Of a stretch of DNA of 64,000 bases, positions 11,905 to 23,799 are shown piece by piece. The notes under the pieces were generated by a model, which worked only from the letters and a program-made list of their open reading frames with translations, did not search any database and had not been told where the DNA came from. This DNA is from Bromus sterilis. Its lineage: Eukaryota > Streptophyta > Magnoliopsida > Poales > Poaceae. Where the stretch lies: assembly GCA_950022295.1 (NCBI GenBank), contig OX465597.1, forward strand, positions 375,875,016-375,939,015. The letters run 5' to 3'. Each line of letters starts with the position of its first letter. The first letter of the stretch is position 1. The position numbers were made by a program, and so were the translations under genes.

Positions 11905-12830
11905 CTTCTATTCTTGATTTGTATCAACATGGAAGATCACCATGAGACCAATCAAGATAACATATTTGATTATTTTTATTATTCTTGCGTTGTATCAACA
12001 TGGGAGATTGCCATGAGACCAATCAAGATAACATTCATTCTTTTTATATTCTTGAGTTGTATCAAAATGGAAGATCACCATGAGTCCAATCAAGATGAAC
12101 ATATATTTATTCTTGAATTGTATCAACATGGGAGATCACCATGAGACCAATCAAGACAACATATTTTCTAATCTTGAGTTGTATCAACATGGAAGATCAC
12201 CATGTGACCAATCAAGATGAACATATATTTATTCTTGAATTGTATCAACATGGGAGATCACCATGAGACCAATCAAGATGAACATATATTTATTCTTGAG
12301 TTGTATCAACATGGAAGATTACCATGAGACCAATCAAGACAACACATATTATTTTTATTCTTGAATTGTATCAACATGGAAGACCACCATGGCAACATAT
12401 TTTTATTCTATTCTTGAGTTGTATCAACATGGAAATTAACCATGAGACTAATCAAGATGATTCACACGTTTATTTTTATATTCTTGAGTTGTATCAACAT
12501 GGAAAATTACCATATGACCAGTAAAGATAACACACATGTTCTTTTATATTCTTGAATTGTATCAACATGGAAGATCACCATGAGACCAATCAAGACAACA
12601 TATGTAGTTCTATTCTTGAGTCGTATCAACATAGAAAATTACTATGAGACCAATCAAGACAACGCATTTGGTTCGATTCTTGAGTTGTATCAACATGACA
12701 GATTACCATGAGACCAATCAAGAAGGATTTTATTATGTGCACTTAGTTTGTATCATCATAGGATCACTATGAGACCGAACTAGGATTTTGGTTTGTTTCC
12801 TTGATTTGTATCGTCATGGGACCAAGATCA
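11905..12830. repeat. ~60-bp tandem array, about 15 copies
   Basis: The unit centres on TTGTATCAACATGGAAGATC, ACCATGAGACCAATCAAGA and an AT-rich spacer ending ATTCTTGAGT. I count about 15 occurrences of the TATCAACATGG core or its variants from 11922 to 12810, with spacers of varying length and decay at the right end (TATCATCATAGG, TATCGTCATGGG). Plus-strand ORFs at 11887-12524 merely read through the repeat. It is not a CRISPR array: the whole unit repeats and there are no unique spacers. Confidence 0.92.
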
Positions 12831-14289
12831 CCATAAGACCAAATCTAAGATCAAATTTTATTTAGACATGCTAGAGCTTATGTGTTAACAGCAAGCAATA
12901 TCCAAGACGGAGTACAGTATGAAGAGAGCTATGAGAAACTTTTGCCTCCTTTTCTCACCTCAACTATGGAGACGAACGGAAGCAGGCTGCTCGTATGGCG
13001 GCGTACCGGACTCGTAGCTAGATGTCAGACGGCCGGCAGGCAGACACTAAACAGCCAACGCGTATAAAAGCGTGAGTGTTGAGCAGCTGACGGCGAGCAA
13101 CGTTGACGACGAGCGGCCGGCGGCGTGAAGACGCGGAGATGGACGACCACAGTGTGTATGCGAGCGAGCGATGGAATGCAAGCAATGGAGCGGCGTAGTG
13201 TGTGGATGAATGATTAGCGATTGATGATTTGGCGATGGATTGGTGAATGAATGATCGGACATTTGGGCAGCAGCGATGGACTGAAGCAATCGATTTCTCG
13301 GCTGGGGCCTTTGTATGAGGAGCCGGTCTCCTGTTTATATAGAGGGGATGGCAAGAGCTGCTTCCGAGAGAGCTACCCCAGTTTCACTAGAACGTGCGCG
13401 TCGTGGTTAGATCGTGAGCATCGTGGGCATATAGGAAACTTGACCGAGTGGATAACCTATGCAGCCAGCTTTCTTTCTTATTTTTTAATGGGCTCTGGGC
13501 ATTTTAATTAGCCGCTTGGCCTACTGATCACGTGATAAAGCCGAGCTACGGAGGATTCTGGCCACGCATGACGCATGATCCTGCTGTTAAGCATGGGCTT
13601 GCTAATTAGGATGGGCTCTAAATATTTGCATGCACGAAGACATGCAGACCTTATTTGGTCACATGCATTTTGGCCATGTGCTGGATGATTAAGTCATCAT
13701 TAGTTGTTAATCTCGCCGCCTAATCCATGCATGATGCATGCATGCACGTTGCTGGTATATGAGACCATGCAATAATTTTCCCGGCGATGTGTATGGCTTA
13801 AAACACACGAATTAGCTGGCTAGCTGGGTCAGCGAATATTAATTTAATGTAAAATTCCTTCTGATGAAGTGTTTTGCACATATAATGTGATTGTTTTTCA
13901 TAGTGTTGTCGGAATGACGCCGACGTTTTGTCTCGCGATAGAATATTTCATAAATTTAATGTCATCTCAACGACGAGCGTCTATTTCAATAATAGAGCGC
14001 CATGTTGATATTTATCTTGTGGTTGAATTCCTCGTGCGATGAATATTTTGGAAAATCTAGGACCACCTATGACGGCAAGCATTTGGTGCTATGGTGATGG
14101 TTTATGCTTCGATAGAATGAGTACATTAATATCATGGAGATATCAATTGTTGTCGACGATTTATGTGTCGATCAATTTATCCCCTTTTTATCATGCGGCA
14201 AATCTTGCTTTTCGAAGATTTATTCCATTACTTAATCATTTTTTATATTTCATAATCATATTTATATTTGAAGACAAAATCAGTGTCAA
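12831..14289. other. Right part of the unclassified insertion, no gene seen
   Basis: The GC content is higher between 12900 and 13500, then falls. There are ATGCATGC-type palindromes near 13725-13745 and GACG-rich text near 13915-13990. The latter resembles the extreme left end (9516-9570: GATGACGGG, CGATAGAA, AGCGTC) in direct orientation, but too weakly to call an LTR. Confidence 0.5.
13332..13344 (-). promoter_or_regulatory. TATA box in the unclassified insertion
   Basis: The minus strand reads CCTCTATATAAACAG, a strong plant TATA consensus, followed by a C-rich leader-like stretch (13310-12900) and then the 60-bp array. This suggests a minus-strand transcript whose body is the array. The frame at 13047-13289 lacks an ATG start and is not called as a gene. 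Confidence 0.5.
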
Positions 14290-14776
14290 CATAGACCATC
14301 TTATACGGGGACATGCCCATGGGGTTTTTGTAAGTAGTTCTATACGCCCACAAAGCATCTCCTAACTTCTTTGACCAGTCCTTCCTATAACTGTTAAATG
14401 TCTTTTGCAAGATCAACTTGATTTCTCTATTGGTGAACTCAACTTTCCCGCTAGTTTGAGAATGGTATGGTGAGGCAATTCTATAATTGACATCGTACTT
14501 GGCTACAGCTTTTCTAAAAGCTCCGTGAGTGAAGTGTGATCCTCCATCAGTCATAAGATACCTAGGTACACCAAACCTAGGGAAAATTACATTTTTGAGC
14601 ATTTTCAAAGATGTTTTGTGATCAGCACTCTCAGTGGGGATTGCTTCAAACCACTTGGTCACATAATCGACAGCTACTAAAATGTGAGTGTACTTGTCTA
14701 AAGGAGGAAAAGGACCCATAAAATCAAAATCCCAACAATCAAAAGGCTCAATCACTAGAGAGTAATTCATAGACAT
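14290..14776 (-). pseudogene. Element 1 integrase core
   Basis: The minus frame holds the rve core: the first catalytic Asp in WDFDFMGPFPP, the second in LMTDGGSHF, and the Glu in SGKVEFTNRE. It ends NPMGMSPYKMVY, where the 9514-14289 insertion begins; the frame's last 17 residues belong to the insertion. A one-base loss near 14805 puts it out of frame with the zinc-binding part upstream (14767-15558). It would catalyse strand transfer into target DNA. Family length and motif spacing are normal apart from the breaks. Confidence 0.9.
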
Positions 14777-15558
14777 ATCATTCCTTCTACTAATGTTACC
14801 AACTCACAAGATAAAACATAATTTCTAGCATCTTTAAAGAGAGTAGGCCAATAAAAATCTGGTTGGAGAACCTTATGTGCGGTCCTCTTACCGGCATGAT
14901 GTCCTCCATAGGGACTATCGTGACATTGCTTGAGAATGTCCTTCTGTTCGTGTTCCGGTATGCATCTTCTCACGATCCCGTCAAGACCTTCTTTGAAAAG
15001 ATGAGGGTCATCCCAAAAGTAATGCCTCAAATTGTGGAAGAACTTCTTCCTTTGCTGAAATGTTAGACCTGGGGGCAAATACTTTGCAACGATAAAATTA
15101 GCATAATCTGCAAACCAAGGATCGGAAAGAGATTGTACTTTTATAACGGCAAGTTGTTCGTTTGGAAAATTGTCGTTGACTGGGATGGGGTCATGCGGTA
15201 TATCTTCCATCCTTGAAAGATTGTCCGCCACCGGATTGTCTGCTCCTTTTCTGTCAACAATCTGTAAATCAAATTCTTGAAGAAGGAGTACCCACCTGAT
15301 GAGTCTTGGTTTGGCATCCTTCTTCTCCATGAGGTACTTAAGAGAAGCATGGTCAGTATGAATGATGACTTTTGAATCAACAATATAAGGTCTAAACTTA
15401 TCACAAGCAAATACTACTGCTAAGAATTCCTTCTCAGTAGTATCATAATTCTTTTGAGCACTATCAAGGGTATTTCTAGCATAATGTATAGCATTCAATT
15501 TCTTATCAACCCTTTGTCCTAACACATCTCCAATAGAAAAATCACTAGCATCACACAT
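14767..15558 (-). pseudogene. Element 1 RNase H and integrase zinc-binding region
   Basis: Residues 1-110 are a Ty3-type RNase H with acidic residues in MCDASDFSIG, KEFLAVVFA and IHTDHASLKYL. It would degrade the RNA strand during reverse transcription. The integrase HHCC region follows (SPYGGHHAGKRTAHKVLQ, then NYVLSC), with its last Cys lost by frameshift. The frame is shifted relative to the RT at about 15560, within sequence encoding FEIMCDAS, so this is not a separate gene but a broken part of pol. Confidence 0.88.
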
Positions 15559-16964
15559 AATTTCAAAGGGAATTTCCAGTCAGTTGGTTGTACTATAGGA
15601 GAGGTTATTAAAGCTTTCTTAAGAACTTTGAAAGCCTCCTTACAATCTTCATCAAATACAAAAGGAACATCCTGCTGGAGAAGATTAGTGAGAGTTCTCG
15701 AGGTCTTAGAAAAGTATTTAATAAATCTTCTATAGAAACCAGCATGACCGAGAAAACTATGAATACCTTTAATGTCCCTCGGATAGGGAATCCTTCCAAT
15801 AGCTTCAATCTTCGCCTTGTCCACTTCAATTCCCCTATCGGAAATCTTGTGACCAAGCACGATCCCTTCGTTAACCATGAAGTGGCATTTTTTCCAGTTT
15901 AGAACTAAGTTTGTATCCTCGCATCTCTGCAAAACTTTATTAAGATTGTGGAGACAGTGGTCAAAGGAAGTTCCATAGACGGAGAAATCGTCCATCAAGA
16001 CTTCCACAATCTCCTCACAGAAACCATGAAAAATAGCAGACATACATCTCTGAAAAGTAGCAGGTGCATTCCATAAACCAAAAGGCATACGCCTGTAAGC
16101 ATAAGTACCGTAGGGACACGTGAAAGTGGTCTTCTCTTGATCGGCAGTGTTAACATGAATTTGAGAGAAGCCAGAGTACCCGTCAACATAGCAAAAGTGG
16201 GTGTTTTTAGACAACCTCTCAAGCATCTGATCAATAAAGGGCAGCGGGTAGTGGTCCTTCCTGGTTGCTTTGTTCAATTTCCTGTAATGAATACACATTC
16301 TATATCCAATAACAACTCTTTGAGGTATTAGTTCATTTTTATCATTAGGAACAATAGTCATACCTCCTTTCTTAGGAACACAATGAACTGGACTTACCCA
16401 CCTATTATCAGCTATAGGATAGATGATACCTGCGGCTAGAAGCTTGAGAATTTCCGTCGTAACCACGTCCTTCATCCTTGGGTTCAGCCGTCGTTGATGA
16501 TCAACAACTGGCTTAGCATCGGGCTCGAGATTGATAGTGTGTTGGCAAATCGATGGACTAATCCCCTTAAGGTCATCAAGGGTATAGGCAAGGGCACCAC
16601 GGTGTCTGCAAAGTGTTTCCAATAACCGCTCTTCCTCGAATCCTGAAAGGTTAGCATTGATAATAACATGATATATTTTCTTTTCATCTAAGTAAGCATA
16701 CTTGAGCGTATCGGGCAGTGGTTTGAGGTCAAACACCGGGTCTTCTTTTGGTTGTGCTAGGATTCCTAAAGGTTCAACCGAAAGGTTGTGCTTCAGGATA
16801 GCAGTTTGTCTTTCGAATATTTTGTCTAACTCATTTGTTTCCTGCATATGTATATCATTCTCGTGGTCTTCCATATATTGCTGCAGAGGATCATTAGGAG
16901 GAATAGCAATAGAGGCAATATTTTCAATAACTTTATCATCACTAGGTAAATCAGTACCACGAGG
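15519..16964 (-). pseudogene. Element 1 reverse transcriptase
   Basis: A 451-residue open stretch (ATG at 16874) contains a complete Ty3/gypsy RT: YVDGYSGF with the first catalytic Asp (about residue 231), MPFGLWNAPATFQR (263-276) and the catalytic VLMDDFSVYG (292-301). The MDD form with FSV after it is typical of Athila-type RTs. Coding continues upstream in the same frame to an in-frame TAA at 16965-16967, which separates it from the protease. The last ~12 residues are frameshifted relative to the RNase H. The enzyme would copy element RNA to cDNA in cytoplasmic particles. Confidence 0.93.
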
Positions 16965-17720
16965 TTACTTGGAGAATTTAGAAAAGTTAAATTCATATGG
17001 CTCACCATTGAATTCAACAGAAACTTTACCTTTTTTGCAATCTATAATAGCACCACAAGTGCTGAGGAAAGGTCTACCAAAGATGATAGGGAAAAAACTA
17101 TCTTGCACTGAACAAAGTATGAGAATGTCGGTAGGATACTTTACCTTTCCACATAGCACTTCAACATCTCTCACGATTCCAATGGGAGAGATAGTTTCTG
17201 TGTTTGCTAGATAAAAAGTAACATCGATATCTTCAAGTTCACAGGGTGAAATCTCACCCATGATCTCTAGATAGAGTGAATAAGGAATAGCGCTAGCACT
17301 GGATCCCAGATCGCAAAGCCTGTAATAGTTGTGATCTCCTATTTTGACAGATACAACTGGTGTACCTGAAATTGGGCTCTTATTCTTGGCTGTGACAATG
17401 TTAGTTGAAACAACACAAAAATTTATCTTGGAATCTGAAACATCATTAGTGACTAAATCTTTAACCATCACAACTTGAGGATCGACCTTGATCAGGTCCT
17501 CATTTTCGTCAGTTCCGCTCCCACTTTTATTTATTATGCCTGTCAGAAAAGAGTGCTCCCTAATCCTTGTTGGGAAAGGGGGGTTTTTCATAAAAGACTG
17601 CAGGCAGAATAGGGTCAGCAACATGAATATCAACGGGTAGTTCATTAAAGGGTTTATGATATTGATCCTTCTCCTCCTTAGAAGAGTCAATGTGAGAGGC
17701 AAATTTCTTACAAAAATCAA
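16965..17720 (-). pseudogene. Element 1 aspartic protease
   Basis: The protease active site reads YRLCDLGSSASAIPYSLY (about residues 140-157), with the hallmark Asp in a CDLG context used by Athila-type proteases. The second hallmark, IIFGRPFLST, is about 80 residues on. It would cut the Gag-Pol polyprotein. The start of the open frame (above about 17575) is out of frame with gag: PPFP is read in both frames, marking the frameshift. It ends at an in-frame stop before the RT. Confidence 0.88.
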
Positions 17721-18528
17721 TCATAAGTTGGGAATCAAGACCAATCTTAGAACAAAAGGTATTAAAATAATCAGTTTTCACATAGCTCTCAATGTAATCA
17801 TGCCCAAAATTTATAGGGGGTTCAATACCTTTATCGATTTTCCAGTCTTCGGTGTTCTTCTGGATCCTCTCGATGAGATCCCACCTTTCTTCAATGCTTC
17901 TTGTTTGGAATACCCCACTAGAGGAGGCATCCAACATCTCCTTATCCTGACTAGAAAGCCTGGCATAAAAATTTGTAATTATAAAATCTATGGGGAGTTC
18001 ATGGATAGGACATTTGAACATTAAGGATTTAAGTCTCCCCCAAGCTTGAGGGATGCTCTCTCCGTCACGAGACCAAAAGTTGTAGATGTAATTCCTGTCT
18101 CGATGAATTTCATGAAGAGGGTAAAACTTTGTATAAAAGAGAGACATAAGCTCTTCCCAATTAAGTAGATGTGAGTTACCGAGGAGCTTATACCAATCTG
18201 AAGCTTTGTCTATAAGTGATATGGAGAATAATTTCTTCATGACGAACTCTAGTGACACACCTGCAAGCTTAAATAATGAACATAGTTATGATAAATATAG
18301 CAAGTGTTCACCTGGATGTCTATCTCCTGCATAACGATTAGCTAAGACATAATTGATAATACCAGACAGTATTTTATAAGGCACAATTTCAGTACGGGTA
18401 GGAGTGACCACCACAGTTGTGGGGCATTTCTCCATAAACAACGATCCAAGAGTAGAGGTGTCCATAGGAAAAAGAGCAGCAACAACAAGACAAAAACAGA
18501 AATATGAAAACTTCCTTACCAGCTTCAC
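17560..18528 (-). pseudogene. Element 1 gag
   Basis: The retrotransposon Gag domain is seen in LIDKASDWYKLL, LNWEELMSLFYTKFYP, IHRDRNYIYNFWSRDGESIPQAWGRLKSL and FYARLSSQDKEMLDASSSG. Gag forms the particle shell that packages element RNA. The likely start is the Met at about 18465 (MDTSTLGSLFMEK). A premature TAA at 18286-18288 lies in frame between LLYLS and LCSLFKLAG, so the two open pieces (18286-18528 and 17560-18258) are one broken gene. A frameshift at about 17575 separates it from the protease. Confidence 0.88.
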
Positions 18529-18546
18529 TTACTAATAGCGCTACGC

Positions 18547-18564
18547 TCCCCGGCAATGGCGCCA
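18547..18564 (-). other. Element 1 primer-binding site, tRNA-Asp type
   Basis: The minus strand reads TGGCGCCATTGCCGGGGA, 12 bases inside the 5' LTR. It matches the tRNA-Asp-type priming site reported for Athila-like elements, and elements 2 and 3 have variants of it. Confidence 0.88.
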
Positions 18565-18576
18565 GAAAACAGTACT

Positions 18577-20083
18577 TGATGACCCTCAACTGTAGGGGAT
18601 CATTTGTAGTGTTTTCGATAAATAAGAGTGTCGAACCCAACGAGGAGCAGAAGGTATTGGTAAGTGACTTTGGTAAAGAAATAGCTGCAAGAACGGAAAG
18701 ATAACTTTTTAGGGGTTTTCGATATAAGCAACAAGAAGGTAAAAGCGAGCAAAGTAAAAGGCATTGAGGAGTAACGAGTGGCCCAATACTTTCGAGCAAA
18801 GGAGAGGCCTAGAAACTGAACTTATAAAGGTTGAAGCGTTCTTGAGGACACACGGGAGAAATAGTCACGTGCTTTCTCCATATTCCTTATCGGTACTATG
18901 TGTTGTGTTTATAAGTGTTGAGTGGGTGGATCTATGATAGTGCACCCTCTAGACTAAGATAAGTGCACTCTTATGATTAAACACCTTGCAAGCATCCGAA
19001 AATACAAGATAGTAATCAAGGCAAAAGCCTAACCATAGCAATACGATCGATGATCCAGTGTTCCCTTGTGCAAAAGCGGGCGAACTGGGGTTTAGGTTTC
19101 TGTCACTCCGGCAACCCACCGTAAGCATTCTTTATACATAATGCACTCCCCTAGGTCCTTAATAAGGCGAAGTATTGAGTGTTCGACTCACACAACACCA
19201 CTAGGAAAATAACAACACAACTTAAATATCAAACAACACATATTACTTCAACATCATATGACTACTAACAACTAGACTTCTCCCATGTCCTCAAGAACTA
19301 AAGTAACTACTCATAAGACATAAAAGAGATCATGATCAGAGGGGATAAATAGATGATAAACAATATGGACAAAATGATATTTCTCCAACAAAACTCAATA
19401 GCATTCATCACACGGTGGTAATCAACACCGGTAGAGTAGAGAGGATAGATAGTACGGATTACAACACAAGTTGAACTTGTGGGGTGAGATTGGATGAAGA
19501 TGAAGATGGTGGGGATGATGTTGATGATGATCTCAATGATGCCCGTGATTATGGTGATGACGATGGCGACGATCTCCCCTTCCGGGAGGTGTTCTCCCCG
19601 GGGGAATCTGCCCGCCGGAGATGTCGTTTCTCCTCTGTTGGTTTCTACCATAGAGCGGCGGAGGAACTCGCGAAAACTCTCCCCTTTTAGGGTTTTCGGA
19701 TATTGAGTAATATATAGGCCAGAGGGGGGAGACGGGAGTGGCCCCAGGGGTCCAGGCGCCCTCCCGGCACGGCCAGGGTGGGGCCCGCGCCAGGTGGTCG
19801 CCTGGGCACCCTGTGGCCCCCCTCTGGCCCCTCTTTTGCGTGTCTTCCTCATCCCACTAGAAAATGGCCTCCGTCGATTTTCAGGTAATTTGGAGGTCTT
19901 CTTCTTCAGCAACTCAGCGTCCACTTTGTACCGCTGAATCCTGTGTCTGCTGCTTCGGCATCGGAAAGTTGCAAACTGTGTAAAATAAGCCAAAACAACA
20001 TAAGAGTAGCATCATAACATGAAATATATCAATGCATAGGAAATAATTACTAGATAAAACAGGGATGCATTTTGGACGTATCA
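18577..20083 (-). repeat. Element 1 5' LTR
   Basis: Near-identical partner of 5033-6544: starts TGATGACCCTC, ends TTTTGGACGTATCA. The minus-strand TATA-like sequence lies at 19708-19718. A few codons of a GAT-rich repeat are missing relative to the 3' LTR near 19510. Confidence 0.93.
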
Positions 20084-23000
20084 TTCATATACCTGCTCCT
20101 CCAAGCCTGGCCGATTGAATAACCAGGGACAAAGCCGTTAGTACATACAAAGTACTCGCAAACCACCTAGGAAAAGAAACAAAGTTTTGTATACGAAAAT
20201 AATGGGATGGCTATATGGTGGAGTTTCTCACAGGTATTTCCTAACTACTCAATTTTCATTAAGTTGGCAAAAATTTAACTTGGCAAGTTTTATTTCCCAC
20301 AAATGAATTTGGATAAGTCAAGTCCAACCCTTTCCACAATGTCAACATCATCATCGCGAACCATAAACTTAGTACCGGGCTTTCTCATCTATTCCCCACA
20401 AAGTGTGGCCTCACTAGTTGTCCATGACCGTGGACTCCGACTACTCGAATAGTTTTCACTCTGCAGAGGTTGTACACTTTACCCACCACATTTGATACAT
20501 CTGCCGTGTGTCCGCACGGATCGTCATACCTCAGTATGCGGGTCTCGGATAACCGACCATAGTCTTCCCCTTGCCTACCCTAGTACAGGTGATCTACCCG
20601 ATGCCCACATCCTGAACTGTCCGCGTGTAAGGTCATGCTCCTCTTGGACACATGCCTTCACCGTAGTAGAGGTGCGGCAAAGTTCCGTGCCGCCGCTTCC
20701 TCGGCAGCGACCTCACCTCCGACGCATCGGTAGGCTTACATGCTTCTATGTATTATGTAGTTAGAAGATCCCCGTACTAAGATACGCAAGCTTCCAACTA
20801 GCACTTATAGAGAGTCCCTCCAGACTTTGTCCATGTCCGACAATTTTCCAACAATCTTGGTCATATCATCTTCTTAGACGTATGCCGTACCATATAGAGT
20901 GAAGTATGACTTTCCAAGATTATTATGTAATACTAATTACTAGAGCTAAATGATGGTCTCGACAGAACGTCAGGATCACCAAGGTTCTATTTATTCTCCC
21001 AAATAGGTAGGCTTCTGGGGTGTGTGGAGTTTTCCTACTGTAACTAATATAGTCCCAACCATATGAACATACTAGCATGATACAATATACATGACACAAA
21101 AGGAAAATAAAAATGGGGTAAAACGGAGTTTGAGTTTTGACGGTGGCTTGCCTTCGTCGGCGATGTACCCTAGATCGGCTTCTTCGACAGCTTGGGAGGA
21201 GTCTTCACCTGCAGCGTCAATCGTCTCGTCTACACGTTGCGAACAAAAGAAATTCACACCATCACAATAAGGAAATAGCAAGCACCATATTTCAACACTC
21301 AATTTTTTAAACAAATTCACAAGAAAAAAAAATTCATGGTTTTTTAATTATTAAGATTTAAATCCTATAACACCAAATCAAAGTTCAAGATTATAATAGG
21401 GCATTGGAATAAATATGATGAAATTATGAATAGCAAGATTAAAGTTAGACAAACCTTAACTAAAAGCAATGCTTTTCACCAATTTTTATTCACTAACTCA
21501 TTTTTAAATTATTTTACTTTCATTAAATAAATTCATAACAATTTCCTACTGACCAGGTGCAATTTTAATAATAATCTAACAATTTAACATCTCTAACATA
21601 AATTGTATAGAAATTAAATAAGCAATCAAATTAATAATAAATGGTCACAACTTAATTTTAGCAAATAAAAATTCTACACATGTAGAAAAATAAAGCATCA
21701 TTTTAGAATCAACACAGAAATTTTTTCACATTTTTCTGACATATAGTTATTTTTCTAAAACTATTTCGGTTTTGTAGATTTAATAAAAAGGAAAAGACTT
21801 CAGCAAGCCGCCCCGTGGCTATACTGTGACCACGGGTATTTTTATCCGGCGGGCCGAGCCCGTGCACTGCGGCGCGCTGGTCTTTTTTTTAGCGAAGGGG
21901 TACAGAGAGATCCTGGGCATTGGATCAGGGTTGATCCAACGGCCCAGGGCCATCTCCTTCCTTCCGCTCAGGTAGGCACGGGAGAAACTCCCATGGCGGC
22001 TAGGGGCGTGGGGAGGGCTTACCGGAGCGGCTGTCGGCGGAGGATGGCGATGGGGACCGGCGGCGGAGCTTCGGGGCGGCGAGGGGGTTCCGTTTTTCCC
22101 GAAAACGGAGTCGAGGGGCGTCGGGGTTGGGGCTGACTCGAGGCAGACGAACAGGGCAGATGCGAAGCTTCAGGCCGCTCCTTGCCGGCACAGCTCCGGC
22201 GTGGGGCAAAGAGGGGGATCGCCGACCGGCGGGAACGGGCGGCAGGGGTCCGGGGCGGCGTCGCTGTTAGGCCGATTACGACGTGGTGGTCCTCACCGGC
22301 GGGCGTGGCTTCCTCCGCGGCTACCCTGCGTGCATTGAGGCGAGGCAGGGGTTAGGATGGGGGCGTTTTAGCTAAGGAGGGTGGAGGGAGCGAGGCAGGG
22401 GCGCAGGGCTGGGGTACCTCTCTGCTACTCGGGCTCAAGCTTGAGAGATTTGCTCGTTCAGTCGCTCGGCAGAGCAGGGCTTTGCCGCTTGGTATGCAGT
22501 TATGAGGAGGGGAGGGAGGAGTGGTGAGGGCGAGTTGGAGAGGGGCCTGGGTGGCTCCTTTTGTAGCACTTGGCCGGTGCACCGATGGGAGGTGTGCACC
22601 GCGTCCATGGTGGTGAGCGCGGGAAATGATTGGCAAGCAGGGCGGTAGTGGGCAAACCGTGGGCGGGAATGCGAGAGAAGCTTCCCATGCTGGATGCAAG
22701 AGAGGAGGATGCTTAGAGGTGAGGCTCGGGAGCGGTTTCACCGGTGGTTTCCTTTGCTCGCAGGCTCGGGTGGCGGTTTCCCGGGGTAGCACGGGTAGGG
22801 TGGCGTGGAGAGGGGGAGGGATGGCCTGTAGCGGCAGCAGTGCCTCGGGAGCGTACAGCAGATGCTCCTTGGGAGCACGCAAGGGGGCAGGGGCAGCAGG
22901 CTATGGCGTAGGAGAGAAGGAAACGAGTGGGAGGGAAAGTGCTTGACGACCAAGAAAGACAGGAGAGGCTTCATACTCTCTCTCTCTCTCCAATCCTCCC

Positions 23001-23799
23001 CATATCCTTGGTATCCAAGGAAACATGGAAATAGAGGGCTAGGGCTGGGTGGTTTTGGGTAGTTTAGGTGCTGTTTAGATTTAGTTTAAATGAATTTCGT
23101 TCAAAAAATCCTAGCATGAACAAATTCGCATGCAAGGTGTTTGTGAAAATGCCTCAAAGGTATTTGAATTTGAATTTCTGGAAAAAAATCAGAAACTAAA
23201 GAGTGTTGCAGTTGTTTTGATGATTAAAAAAATCCCATTAGTGCTCTTCCTCTTTGTTTATAAAGGTTCAAACCAAACCTTTCCTTGGTTATCTCTAATA
23301 TGCACATTTTATTATTTTAGTGACTTGTTGAGGTTAAAAGCGTCTTAAAAGAATTTCATTTACTGGAATTCTTGAGTGCCTCACAAGAATTCCATAATGC
23401 TAAACAAAACATAAGACAAATAAATACAGAATAAATTGTAAGTGAATATAGTGTGAGAGTGCAAAAGTGCTACATGATATGAAGGTTTTAGCTACATAGG
23501 TGCTAGGGTTTATGTTGATCTTGCTTACGATCATGTTAAGATGATCAACAAGATATGTGGTGTTGACATAAAATACTCATACATGTAAATCTACAAAACA
23601 GGTAAGTTTACAACACATGATCATGACACAAGTCCCTCCTTTAACTACACGCAACATCAAGATCAGCACTAATAAGCACACACAATCAGACATGCAATCA
23701 TCATCACACCACTACAATACAAAAAAAAATTGTTGGCTCTCAATTTGTGGTCATCTACTAATGGTTATATCACATGCCATAAATTTTTGGGGTGTGACA
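20084..23799 (-). repeat. Del-like LTR, right piece (3.7 kb)
   Basis: The plus strand ends AAATTTTTGGGGTGTGACA, so the sense LTR starts TGTCACACCCC. It shows the same zones as the Del LTRs at 33419 and 41318: GTCCATGACCGTGGACTCCG with ACTCGAATAGTTT (20420-20455), an AT-rich zone (21330-21790) and a GC-rich zone with many chance ORFs (21800-22950). A CT dinucleotide run is at 22976-22991. No primer site or coding interior is attached, so it is either a solo LTR or an LTR of a truncated element. It is inserted in the element that continues at 23800. Confidence 0.7.

Larger units (their letters stand above)
9514..14289. mobile_element. Unclassified 4.8 kb insertion splitting the integrase
   Basis: Coding sequence of the element 1 integrase stops at 14290 and resumes at 9513, with CATAG at both edges. 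This is a clean 5-bp target duplication, the size made by LTR-element integrases. TG (9516) and CA (14287-14288) lie one or two bases inside the edges, but I find no convincing LTR pair, no terminal inverted repeat and no poly-A tail. Inside are a 45-bp tandem array (10340-10690) flanked by a diverged direct duplication, a ~60-bp array of about 15 copies (11905-12830), and a GC-richer zone with a TATA box (13332-13344). No protein motif is recognisable. It could be a non-autonomous retroelement, an atypical DNA transposon or a filler insertion. Confidence 0.75.
5033..20083 (-). mobile_element. Element 1: Athila-like Ty3/gypsy retrotransposon, complete but decayed
   Basis: Two LTRs of 1512 bp (5033-6544) and 1507 bp (18577-20083) bracket a minus-strand interior with a tRNA-Asp-type primer site (18547-18564) and a polypurine tract (6545-6558). 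Sense order is gag, aspartic protease, RT, RNase H, integrase, then a separate coiled-coil ORF. The RT-RNase H-integrase order marks Ty3/gypsy. MDDFSV in the RT, QRLKHY at the integrase end, and the extra downstream ORF fit the Athila lineage. Hand comparison of the first ~235 LTR bases shows about 12 differences (roughly 5 percent). Every pol region has a stop or frameshift, and the integrase is split by a second insertion (9514-14289). It is the only Athila-type copy here with RT and integrase. Confidence 0.9.

Noticed and set aside
11887..12524. Repetitive plus-strand ORFs with YQHGR-type repeats
   Set aside because: Direct read-through of the 60-bp tandem array; unit length varies and breaks the frame.
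11905..12830. Possible CRISPR-like repeat array
   Set aside because: Spacers are not unique and the genome is clearly a plant; it is an ordinary tandem repeat.
13047..13289. 80-codon minus ORF just downstream of a TATA box
   Set aside because: No ATG at the start, low-complexity Ser/His/Thr composition, no homology I can recognise.
9514..14289. Calling the insertion an LTR element with LTRs of about 380 bp
   Set aside because: The end similarity (GATGACG, CGATAGAA, AGCGTC) is patchy and does not extend to the right-hand LTR end.
18547..18564. tRNA-like sequences at primer sites
   Set aside because: Only 12-18 bases complementary to tRNA 3' ends; no tRNA gene structure around any of them.
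21960..23062. ORFs of up to 176 codons in the GC-rich zone
   Set aside because: Pro/Arg/Ser-rich frames in the Del-like LTR, open on both strands; the same composition effect as in the other Del LTR.
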